64,000 nt of DNA from Adiantum capillus-veneris. Taxonomy: Eukaryota; Streptophyta; Polypodiopsida; Polypodiales; Pteridaceae. The translations under genes were made by a program, and so were the position numbers. The stretch lies in contig CM043959.1 of NCBI GenBank assembly GCA_014529385.2, forward strand, positions 1,832,358 to 1,896,357, read 5' to 3'. Under the pieces are notes generated by a model that saw only the letters and a list, made by a program, of their open reading frames with translations, did not search any database and had not been told where the DNA came from. Below are positions 10,844 to 19,627 of the stretch, in pieces; the stretch's first letter is position 1, and each line of letters opens with the position of its first letter.

Positions 10844-11785
10844 TTAATGGCGACTTGGACTTACCTGATCACGTCCTGAAATCCAATTCCATATGCTATT
10901 GAGGTTTAGGCCACTCTCTTTGGTTTGGTTTTGTGATGCCATTTTGTCAAATACATTGACAAATACCTGCTCTTCGTGCTTTGGTAGCACACTGATATTG
11001 CCTGGTGAGATAGGTTTTGAGGTTGAAGCAATGGTTGATGAAGTCTTCTTCCAGACTGTGTTCTTTAAAACTATGACTTCTTCTTGTATCCTTGCTTTAC
11101 CTTTGTTGATAAGAGGCTGTAGACTAGTTGTGGGCCTCTGTTGTTGATTTCCGGTTATAGGTTTTGGAATCCAAGTTGTCCTTGGTCCTTGTGTGATATG
11201 CTTTTCCACTTTCCTTGTTGCTTGTTTGACTTGATGGTCCTTTGGCTTCAGTGTCCAAATATTGTTGTTACCTTTGTAAAAGCCTTGCTCCTGTAGTAAA
11301 TGACGAGGGATCCACCTTGGAGTTGTAGCACTCATGGTTGCGTAGTTGGGTTGTGGTTGTTGGGCATGTTGTGCTACATGAGTTTTCTTCATGATCTCAA
11401 GGGAAGCTTTAATCTTTGGCAACCAAATTTGAGTGTTACCTGTATAGTATCCTTGTGCTTCCAGTAGCTTGACTGAGATCATTCGTTGCACTGCTTGCTG
11501 TGTGCCATTTGCTTGACTTTGTGGGGTATTTTCACCGCAGAGCTCTGACTTTGATACCCACAATTGCTTCAATGTTTGTTGCTTAGAAGGTCTTTGCTTA
11601 TTCTTCCTGTACCTATTTTTACTCCTGTATGAACAGTTAGACCTGCGCTTGATGCCTTGTTGATCTTGTTGTGAAGGGATACCACATGCTGGGTATGTCC
11701 AAGCTGTTACCTTTGGTTTTTTGACCCATACTTTGATGTTCTCGTCATAGTAGCCTTGAGCAGTGATTGAACTGTTTGATGCTAT
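10844..11785 (-). CDS. Element A ORF, C-terminal part with W-x-P-K repeats
   Basis: This part continues in the same frame after the TAG at 11786-11788, with about 70 open codons before the 242-codon block at 11572-10844 (which begins with TTG, not ATG). It holds imperfect repeats of the form Q-G-(Y/F)-Y-x-x-N-x-x-(I/V)-W: ITAQGYYDENIKVW, LLEAQGYYTGNTQIWLPK, LLQEQGFYKGNNNIWTLK and GPRTTWIPK. The rest is Gln/Lys/Ser rich and probably disordered. The same repeat family follows the protease-like domain in C, D and F. I know of no function for it; an RNA- or capsid-binding tail is a guess. Confidence 0.6.
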   Translation of the reverse strand: MASNSSITAQGYYDENIKVWVKKPKVTAWTYPACGIPSQQDQQGIKRRSNCSYRSKNRYRKNKQRPSKQQTLKQLWVSKSELCGENTPQSQANGTQQAVQRMISVKLLEAQGYYTGNTQIWLPKIKASLEIMKKTHVAQHAQQPQPNYATMSATTPRWIPRHLLQEQGFYKGNNNIWTLKPKDHQVKQATRKVEKHITQGPRTTWIPKPITGNQQQRPTTSLQPLINKGKARIQEEVIVLKNTVWKKTSSTIASTSKPISPGNISVLPKHEEQVFVNVFDKMASQNQTKESGLNLNSIWNWISGRDQVSPSRH

Positions 11786-13714
11786 CTAACCTGTGACTTT
11801 TGCTGATGCTGGTACCCAAATTGGATCTTTGTCCTTGATGTACTCCTTGGATACTAACACTTGGTTGACCTGTTTCTTTCTTTTGTGGAGGCTTTGTTGC
11901 GATGGAAACTTTGGTTGATAGACTTTGCGCTTTGGTTTCCATTGTGTTGTCAAGGGTTTGGCTTTTGATGTAGAGGCTTCTTCATGTACGTGAATTGGAT
12001 GGGCTAAAGACTTTGACTGAAGTGAAGGATTTGGGTTGCAGAACACTGTTTCACTTGTTTTAGCTTTTCCTTTGTCGATAGTGGCCAAAGATCTTTGAGC
12101 TGTCATAGGCTTAACCACTGTTGAAGATTCAGGTGCTTCTTCAAACATTTTCGCCCATTGCTTGGACAAAATCAAGTGTGTACTCATTTTTTGAGAGTCC
12201 ACCACTAGGAATTTGTCTTTGATTACCTTTGACCGTAGTGTAAGGGTAGCTTTTGCAATCCCTAAACTTGTGATGGCTATTCCATGTGATATAGGAACCT
12301 GTACCTGAATTTCATACAGTTCTGGTTTATCTAGAAGTAACCAGAGCCCATAAGACATGACATTAGTCGTGGCAGTGCAATCTATGTCTACTGTAAAATT
12401 GAATTTCAGTTTCTCATGCACATCCAACGAGAATTTAATCTTCTTGTTGGCTGCCAAGTAACTGATGTCCTCTTTGCTTTTGGTACTTTTCTTGGACTTT
12501 TGTGCCTTGGAAGCTTTGTCATCCTCTTGTATGTTGAACTTATTTATCATTTGACTGGTTGTAGCATGTCCCAAGTGGTTACTATCTTCTGATCTATAGC
12601 TTTGGGGAAGGTCTATAGCCTGAGCATCTTGTTGTTCTTCATTGCTAGTTTCTGACTGTGACGCCTTGACTCTTGATTTCAGAAGCTCTCTGTCACTATT
12701 TACTGCTTCTAGCACTTGAAGGTAATTCAATGGTGACTTTTCTTCTTGGAAATCTTTTGAAGTTTGTGTAGCAGGATATTGAGGTTGACTCTCTTCTTCT
12801 GATGCAATGGTCGCCGTGACCTTTGGTTTCCATTGTTCCATGGGTTTTTGTAGAGTCTCTTCTCGAAAATAATCATTCATATCCTGTATTGCTTGTCCTT
12901 GGTAGTCAATCTTGGACTCAGTCATTTCCTGTTCTTCTGTGCATTCTATGTCTTCTGTTACATCTTCTTTTAGCTTCTCATACTCTTTGATTTGTTCAAT
13001 CACCAATGAAGAGTCCACAGTAGAGAATTTATTTGGTCGACGTTCAACTTCATCTATTGATTCTATTTGCATGTCTTCCACTTGTGACGTGGCACTAAGA
13101 TTTTTTTTTACCACTGCCACCTCTTCTTGTGTTGGCTCACTATTGTCAGAATCTTTGCTTCTTTTGATCTCGACCCTTGAACTGTGAGCTTCATCTTCAT
13201 CACCTTGTGGATGCTTTGACTTGTCCTCACTGAGGTTCTTTAAGCGATCTTGAATCAGCTGATTCAATTGATCTTTTTTGAAAGCCTGATTCTCTATGAT
13301 AATGTCGTTGACACCCTTGACTTCAAGCAAGTGTGTCTTGAGCCTATCTTTTGTGCTCTGCGACAAGATCTGCTTCTTTTTAGGAGATCTCGTTGGGGAT
13401 TCTTGCTTTCGTTCCCTTGTTGTCACTGTCTGAACTTTGCTTTTGGCTTGTTGCTTCTTCTTTTCCATGTAGAGCTTTGTTGGGCAGTCCTTCACTAAAT
13501 GACCAATGGCACATTGGTTGCAATATGTCACTATCTCAACATGTGCACCCTTTGGACGAGGTAGCTCTCCATAAAACTGTTGATAATGGTTTCCTGTGGT
13601 ATCTAGATACAGATATGACCTCTTCTTTGCACGCATGAACCTGCAGATTACGATCGACTTAGGTGTATCCACTGGCTTCGTCTCTTTATCCTTCATTGTC
13701 TTGTCCTTGAGAAG
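11786..13714 (-). CDS. Element A ORF, middle: zinc-knuckle-like and protease-like
   Basis: A block of 636 codons from the first ATG at 13696, in frame with the blocks on either side. Near residues 59-71 is C-x2-C-x3-H-x4-C (YCNQCAIGHLVKDC), one residue short of a canonical retroviral zinc knuckle. Residues 80-430 are Lys/Glu/Ser rich and low in complexity. Residues 430-520 resemble a retropepsin fold (VDIDCTATTNVMSYGLW, then HLILSKQW), but the usual D-T/S-G triad reads D439-C-T, so proteolytic activity is doubtful. The end carries a DPIWV motif. Compare C at 48484-48828 and D at 61921. The closing TAG may be a mutation or a read-through stop. Confidence 0.65.
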   Translation of the reverse strand, partial: LLKDKTMKDKETKPVDTPKSIVICRFMRAKKRSYLYLDTTGNHYQQFYGELPRPKGAHVEIVTYCNQCAIGHLVKDCPTKLYMEKKKQQAKSKVQTVTTRERKQESPTRSPKKKQILSQSTKDRLKTHLLEVKGVNDIIIENQAFKKDQLNQLIQDRLKNLSEDKSKHPQGDEDEAHSSRVEIKRSKDSDNSEPTQEEVAVVKKNLSATSQVEDMQIESIDEVERRPNKFSTVDSSLVIEQIKEYEKLKEDVTEDIECTEEQEMTESKIDYQGQAIQDMNDYFREETLQKPMEQWKPKVTATIASEEESQPQYPATQTSKDFQEEKSPLNYLQVLEAVNSDRELLKSRVKASQSETSNEEQQDAQAIDLPQSYRSEDSNHLGHATTSQMINKFNIQEDDKASKAQKSKKSTKSKEDISYLAANKKIKFSLDVHEKLKFNFTVDIDCTATTNVMSYGLWLLLDKPELYEIQVQVPISHGIAITSLGIAKATLTLRSKVIKDKFLVVDSQKMSTHLILSKQWAKMFEEAPESSTVVKPMTAQRSLATIDKGKAKTSETVFCNPNPSLQSKSLAHPIHVHEEASTSKAKPLTTQWKPKRKVYQPKFPSQQSLHKRKKQVNQVLVSKEYIKDKDPIWVPASAKVTG

Positions 13715-15073
13715 CTAAAAATAGCTTCCATTATTGCTTGCATACAAGATCAAATCACTATCCATGCTTTCTAGCAGTTGTAATGCTAATTCTTCCATCA
13801 GTATATGGTCTTTGTCGTGGGGCTTCTGCATAGCCTTAGGGCTATGTTTCCGAGTTGATTTTGGCGAGGTTTGTATTGAGGGTGAAGATCGAACCGAATC
13901 TTTGTTTTTCGTTTCCCTGGATGGTGCTTTTGGACGGGGTCCAAGTATGTGACTTATAGGTTGCCCACAAATGCTAAACTCATCCATATTTTTCACATCG
14001 GCTATTTCATTGTGCTTATCGTATTTGTCGACCACAATGACATCTTGACCTGACCTTCTACATTGGGCATTGTGAATTTCCAGCGGTTTCTCCTCCGGCT
14101 CGGCATATTCCAATGCTTCTTGAAATTCCACTTGGGTTCGTGAAAAGGACACTGCTTCTTGTAAAGCTGGACTTCTTAATCCCACTCTTGAAGATATAGG
14201 GTCTCTTTGTTGAGTTTGAACTCCCCCCATCCGAGAGGGTTCCATATCTGATGTTGGCATCTGTTCAATGCCTGATGATATGACTTGTTGTGCTCTGTTA
14301 AGTAGCTCTTGAGACCGAGCTAGCTCTTTTTGAAGTTGTGCTATCTTCATAGCTGGTACTTCCGGCGTATTCCCTGTTTGTGCGATTTGGTGTGTTTGTG
14401 CTTTGCCTTGTGCTGGTGCGGTGCATGAGACTTGTGCAGTGTCTTTCCATGGTTTGCCTTGTGTTGTGCCACCCATTTGTGCAGTGACAACTGTAGTTGT
14501 TAACTCTTCTAGTTGCGTATCAAGAGGTAAAGCCATGACTAGATGATAAACATTACCACCTTCAGATTTGTAGTCTTCCCCTCTTGATCCAAATATTTCA
14601 TCTACAAAATATTGGTTACTCTCTGCAAGAACTTCATGATTTGTGGCAGCTTTGTAGTAGAGACCGTCCTCATCTACATAAAGGGTACCAATTTGCCGTT
14701 TCCCATCTTGAGCTTTGTACAAAAAAATACTTGGAGGATATGTGTTGAGTTCTGTAAGTTGATCCTTGTGCAACGTTTCTATCTCATTGTTGATGTATTT
14801 TCCGTGTCTCATGTAAATTGATCCCAGATAGTCTTCCATGAAATCTGGATGTGGGTGTAGTACATTCTTCGCTGTTTCAACTTCCACATATTGAGATGTC
14901 CGAGTTTCCTCTGTATCTTTCTTTGTTTTGATGTACAAATTCCGATTTATATCCTCATAGCATTGCAATCCTTTGTAATGGCCAATTAAATAAAGCTCAC
15001 TTTGCTCTCTTGTAATTTTTGTGGATGTACTTGAAGCTTTGTCTCGACTGGTCTGGTTCCTTTGAGACGCCAT
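13715..15073 (-). CDS. Element A ORF, N-terminal gag-like domain
   Basis: I start it at the ATG at 15073 (MASQRNQTSRDK), since the open frame's upstream start is only GTG at 15109. The protein has a compact N-terminal region (ELYLIGHYKGLQCYEDINRN, QYVEVETAKNVL, YLGSIYMRHGKY, GLYYKAATNHE). Its alternating Tyr-rich strands resemble the small domain opening element D's gag (YLDPNEEYAICIDDHG, QYVQVENPD). A helical stretch (MKIAQLQKELARSQELLNRA) and a basic Ser-rich tail follow. A TAG at 13715-13717 separates it from the middle block without a frame change. Most likely a gag-type structural protein, though it has no match to the classical Retrotrans_gag core. Confidence 0.6.
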   Translation of the reverse strand: MASQRNQTSRDKASSTSTKITREQSELYLIGHYKGLQCYEDINRNLYIKTKKDTEETRTSQYVEVETAKNVLHPHPDFMEDYLGSIYMRHGKYINNEIETLHKDQLTELNTYPPSIFLYKAQDGKRQIGTLYVDEDGLYYKAATNHEVLAESNQYFVDEIFGSRGEDYKSEGGNVYHLVMALPLDTQLEELTTTVVTAQMGGTTQGKPWKDTAQVSCTAPAQGKAQTHQIAQTGNTPEVPAMKIAQLQKELARSQELLNRAQQVISSGIEQMPTSDMEPSRMGGVQTQQRDPISSRVGLRSPALQEAVSFSRTQVEFQEALEYAEPEEKPLEIHNAQCRRSGQDVIVVDKYDKHNEIADVKNMDEFSICGQPISHILGPRPKAPSRETKNKDSVRSSPSIQTSPKSTRKHSPKAMQKPHDKDHILMEELALQLLESMDSDLILYASNNGSYF

Positions 15074-18000
15074 TGCTTTCGTCTTGACTCCCTTGTTGTA
15101 CTTGTTCACTCATAGCTCTTATAGCTTGCCTCAAAGCTAATAAAAATTATTAGCACCCTTGTGTCGGTCTTTTTTGTTTGAGGTCCTTCAGCTTTTGTGG
15201 ATGCCTTAATCTCTGAGTTTTCTGAACTGGGCTTTGCTTGAACTTCTTAGCTCCCTTGCTTGCCAAGGCTGATACTGTCTTGTCTGGCTGCTTGCTTTGC
15301 CTAGAGCTTTTTAGTAGGCCTCGATCTATTGGAAGCACTGTGATAAGTTATGCAACTTACCACTATACTGCAACGAGTGCTCCCTTCGTAGCGATTATTG
15401 ATTCGAGCTAACCTGTGTTGACTTTAGCACACAATCTGCAAAATTCTATTTAGCTGGAAAACTTTTTCACAATGAACGTAAAAATTCTTGATGTGCCTTT
15501 GACGGCCACACTTGTTCCGTGGGCTCGGAAGTGACTTTCAAGTTCTCTTTTAGCTGAACTAAACTTAAACTAGCACAAGAGAATTATGCCCAAGTTGCAG
15601 TGATTTGCTAGCAAAAATCTTGTGTTAAAGTTCTCCAAAACTTGCGACTGTTGTTGCAAAATCAAGAGTCCTTGTGTATGGTCTTACTGCTACCAGATTT
15701 GTGTATGGACATACACTAGGCCGTAGTTAACTTTTACACCTTTCCGCGGGTGACCAATGGTTTTCCCAAAAGATAATTTCAATCTGCTAACTTAGCAGTC
15801 TTCAATACCGTGATCGTTTTCTCACAATTCTTTCGAATTATCGGTTTAAGAAACTCCTGACTTCCGAAATGCATTTTGAGGCCTTAAACGATGTTTTTTT
15901 CAAAGTTGACCTAAATGGTTGTCGTTGGCACATTTAGTTCAAGTTTTGCTCTAAGATCTGTAGAGTCGCTCTCAGGCTACGTTTTGATATAAAAACTTTT
16001 CCAATCTGATACCGTTTGTGAAAGTTATGGCCAAAATAGTGAAATGCAGTTTAGAATGGTCAAAATGAGTCCAAATTCAATTTTAAAAGAAGATTTCGGA
16101 TCTCTGTGACACTGTGAACACTCCTGTATGGTCAAAATTTCAGTTGGACCCTAAAATTGGCCTAGAGACATCCTACGCGTAGGATGTCTATATGCTCAGA
16201 ATTTAACAAAATTTGGTCCAGAGACTCCCCTTAAGTCTAGCAACACAATCGTATGATCAGAATTTCATTTGGACCTAAAAATGCCCTTGAGACATCCTAC
16301 GTGTAGGATGTCTTTTTGCTCAGAATGACTTGAATTTTTCACCCCAGCTTCTCCTTGATGTGCTGATCACAGTGGTGTGCTCATAGGTTGGTTTGGATTC
16401 CTAAATCAAGAGGGAGACATCCTACGCATAGGATGTCTACGCGTAGGATGTCTAACTGCTCAGATTTTGTCCAAACTTGATCCCAAGATTCTCCTAGTGC
16501 TCAGCAACCCAATGGTATGCTTAGAATTGAATTTGGATGCCAATAGGTCAAGATTTGGGTTGCATAAGCTTCTAGTGCACTCCAAGAGTAGGATGTCTGA
16601 CAATTCTTGTCTTTGCTTGGTAAATAGGCCAAACAAGGTCCAAATTCACTTTTGAAAAAAAGATATGGAATCCTTGAGACACTTAGAACCTCCCTATATG
16701 GCTACAATAGAATTTTGACCACTTTATGACCCTAGAGACATCCTACGTGTAGGATGTCTTTTTGCTCTGTTTTAGCTCAAACTTGCACTGTAGCTTCCCC
16801 TTGATGTGCTAAACTCACAACTTTTTTTACTTTTTGATTCTGACAACTATAGGTTGGTCAAATGATCAAGAATCTGTTCCAAAAACCTGATGTCTATTCT
16901 GATGAATTCCCAAATCAAATCAACTCCAAATTGGACCAAATTTGCTTAAGAGGCTTATCTAAGGCTATATGACAGCATGGTATGGTCACAGGAGAATTTT
17001 GGTCTCAGAATCATGCAGTAGACATCCTACGCGTAGGATGTCTTTTTGCTCAGAATGAACCCAAACTTGGACCAAAGATTCCCCTAGTCTTCAGCAACCC
17101 ATTGGTATGCTTAGATTTGAGTTTGGATGTCAAAAGACTCCAAAACTAGCTACTCTTGCCTTTTGTCCGTCCAAAAACGCTAAAGTTTGTTCAATCTTTA
17201 CGTTCAATGACCCAAATGAGATGAAATTTATCACATGCACTCAATACAACATTTAGAACATGCCTATGGAGTCATCCTATGGTTTGGTCTCAAAATTAGG
17301 CCTTTGACACAATTTGGGTAGGATGTCTGGAAATTCTTGTCTTTTGGCTTTAATGTGTCAAAATTTGGTCAAATTTCCACTTTCCAGGTGAAAACAGGGT
17401 AGAACCTACCTTCTAAACACACTGGTAACCTCAATTTTTCTAGAAAGTGTCCGGATCACCCTGTAGACATCCTACGCGTAGTATGTCTACTGCTTATTTT
17501 TTCAGACTGAAGTGTCTCTGATGCTTCCTTATGCTCTCAGCAAGTGCAAGTATGCTTCACATTTGCAAAAAATGCAAAAATCACTCAATTTAAGCCTTTT
17601 CTAAAATTTTACGTTTTCTGACTCCACTTTTTGGCTTTTGGTCAACAAAAATAGGGAAAAACACTCAAGTCAATATGTTACTAGGGTAAAACCTACCCTC
17701 TGAACCCATTGGTAACCTCAGTTTTCCCAAATTCCGTGCCAAAAGTGCCCTGAAGACATTCTACGCGTAGGATGTCTACTGTCTTAAAATGCAAATTTTT
17801 TCTTGCAGTAGTACTCCCTATGCTCTGTAGAGCTCTCAACAATAATCACAAAAACTTTTGGACTTCAAATCAGCTTCCAAACACAATTTACCGTCTTTCC
17901 TACTTAGCGTTTTCCACTTCTCTGATGAGCCTAACAACAAATAAGACATGCATAAAGTACTCTAGATCAGCAATCAAGATATCCTACTTACCCTACTCCT

Positions 18001-18300
18001 ACTCATCATGTGAGATGGTGATTTTGATGTCTTGGTTGCTTCCTGGCCTCACACGGACTCTCAAGTCAACCTACCACCACATGTACCACTCCAAATCCTA
18101 CTCTCTACACCACAACCTACTACTACCTAATACTACCTAAGACGAAAGATCTAGGCTAGACACACGCTCCCTAGACTCCTCCTAAGACCTAGAGAGTCCA
18201 CCACCCTCTGATCCTATCTAAATGTAAAATAGTGCTCTGGCAAGCCAGAGGGACCTCTATCCTCAAGGACTAATCTCGGTCACCTATTTAGGGCCCTCGT
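15074..18300 (-). promoter_or_regulatory. Element A 5' leader
   Basis: About 3.2 kb lie between the primer-binding site and the first ATG, very long for a plant Ty3 element. It holds a small basic upstream frame (15338-15150, 62 codons, no known motif), a palindrome array (16166-17777) and repeated wording around each palindrome (TTTTTGCTCAGAAT after it, CCCTAGAGACAT or TTGAGACAT before it). No other coding frame was seen apart from short chance ones. Confidence 0.7.
16166..17777. repeat. Array of a 24 bp palindrome (AGACATCCTACG + complement)
   Basis: The unit is AGACATCCTACG followed by CGTAGGATGTCT. Full copies start at 16166 (perfect), 16290, 16415, 16736, 17020 (perfect), 17465 and 17754 (one mismatch each except where stated). 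Right half-sites lie at 16439-16453 and near 16588 and 17310. Start-to-start distances are 124, 125, about 173, about 148, 284, about 290, about 155 and 289. The centre varies as ACGCGT, ACGTGT and ACGCAT, each explained by one CpG transition. Sequence between copies has drifted far more than the palindromes. Confidence 0.9.
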
Positions 18301-18318
18301 CCCCGACAACGGTGCCAA
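18301..18318 (-). other. Element A primer-binding site
   Basis: On the minus strand, TTGGCACCGTTGTCGGGGA follows the 5' LTR at once. It matches the TGGCGCCGTTGCCGGGGA type typical of plant Athila/Tat-like Ty3 elements, with transitions at CpG-like sites. It sets the element's orientation. Confidence 0.85.
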
Positions 18319-19388
18319 TGTTGGACGGATACGCCGCGACGGACGTCAGCATAGCGAGAACTCACCTAACATATAATGTCAACTGAGGACGGAGCTTGAC
18401 CTGTAGGCGCATGGAAGCAAGCATAGGGTGTCAATCTACACTCGACCGACTCTTGACTAATTCCTACAGAGGTCTCTACCCAATGTCTAAGCTACAGCCT
18501 TCAAGAGTGCTTAAGAAGAGATTTCCTACAACGCTTACAAGAGCCAAACACCCATCAAACAGTCTCGAAACGCCACAAAACTTGAAGGAGACCCTATTAA
18601 CACCAATAGGTCGCTCTCCCTAAGGTCCATGAACCAAATTCTCAACCCAAAACACCCGGTGCAAAATCACGTAGGATGTCTGGCCGAAATTTGCAGGTCG
18701 TCGTTTCCGAAAACTAAAGTGCCTAATGTGTAGCTCTACTCAATGCGAACGTGTGGATATGTTGAAATGCAGAAACGAACAATGTATGCTCACCGAATCA
18801 CCAGATGAAGTTCGTAGATGGAGCTCACAAAACCAGACCGTACGTGTGCAATGTAGGTATTGGCGCGTAGCTCTCGCCGGGGGCAACACGCTACACTTGT
18901 CTGCACTCGATTCCGACCACTGGTACGTGCGTAGTGTCAAGAAGAAGCTCTCACTCTCTCTCGTACACAGTACGCTCACTCACAGACAGTAGATCAGATT
19001 ATTAGAAGTCTCCTTACAAAGCTTTAGGTTTTGGCTTATATACTAAGCCTTAGAAAACCTAATGTCCGACCAAAATGACCTTATTTGTCCCTAGGCTTCT
19101 ATAGAACTTAATTACAACACCGTGAGCTGGCTTTGCTCATCCAACAAGCATCTGTGGCCAAAATACAATTGCGGACTTAAAATATGAAGTTCCCGTAAAC
19201 ATTTCAAAAGTGGTCGTAATGGCTCAAAATAATAATAACGGGATATTCGATGATGTCCATGAGCTTGTATCTTCACATTACAACATCCATCTTTGTTTTC
19301 ATCACTCATTAACATATTTATTTGGAATCCTTAGAGAATCTTTGAGGAATCTTTGTGGAAGCATTGTTGAAAGGTTGACCTATCAACA
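18319..19388 (-). repeat. Element A 5' LTR (right copy)
   Basis: About 1,070 bp from TGTTGGACGG to TATCAACA, followed by the duplicated GGGTA. It contains a palindrome half-site at 18668-18681 (CACGTAGGATGTCT). As the 5' LTR on the minus strand it should hold the promoter, but I could not place a TATA box with confidence. Confidence 0.9.
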
Positions 19389-19575
19389 GGGTATTTTGGT
19401 ATTTTTTTCCTTTTTTAATATATTTTTCAAGCTCTTTAGATTTTGTTTTTTCAATATATTGTTAACTCGGATAAGAAAGTTTACATTGGAATAGTTTAGA
19501 AATAGAGAGAATGCTCTAAAGAGTGATAAAATAGAGAGATAGAGAAAGGAATAGGCAGAAGAGATAGAGAGAGAA

Positions 19576-19579
<4 letters not shown>

Positions 19580-19623
<44 letters not shown>

Positions 19624-19627
19624 GGGG
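19580..19627. repeat. (GA)n tract ending in a G14 run
   Basis: Seventeen GA units pass into about 14 G and then directly into LINE sequence (ATACTCAACAATTT). Impure GAGATAGA repeats occupy 19505-19580. The GA-to-poly-G form repeats that at 565-640. Confidence 0.95.

Larger units (their letters stand above)
8554..19388 (-). mobile_element. Element A: complete non-autonomous LTR retrotransposon
   Basis: Two LTRs of about 1.07-1.08 kb (TGTTGGACGG at the start; ends CACA/CAACA) enclose 8.7 kb, flanked by the perfect 5 bp duplication GGGTA at 8549-8553 and 19389-19393. A primer-binding site next to the right LTR and a polypurine tract next to the left LTR set the minus orientation. The inside holds a leader of about 3.2 kb with palindrome arrays, one frame of about 1,400 codons broken by two TAGs, and a conserved 3' module. 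It encodes gag-like and protease-like parts but no RT, RNase H or integrase, so it must be mobilised in trans. The element interrupts an older MITE-like repeat. Confidence 0.9.
8139..19412. mobile_element. MITE-like inverted repeat, split by element A
   Basis: The left end (8139-8186) reads AAGGAAAAATTACCAAAATA and then CCCCTGTGGAATTTCCCAAA. The right end is made of 8516-8553 plus 19389-19412 and, reverse-complemented, reads GGAAAAAAATACCAAAATAC and then CCTCTAATTTGTGGAAATTC. The two match over about 45 bp. With element A and one GGGTA copy removed, a unit of about 435 bp remains with no coding capacity, as in a MITE. I could not fix its target-site duplication, so the superfamily is unknown. 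The unit predates element A. Confidence 0.6.

Noticed and set aside
16166-17777. CRISPR-like array
   Set aside because: The repeats are spaced but irregularly (124-290 bp), the spacers are too long and mutually similar, and the setting is a plant retrotransposon leader.
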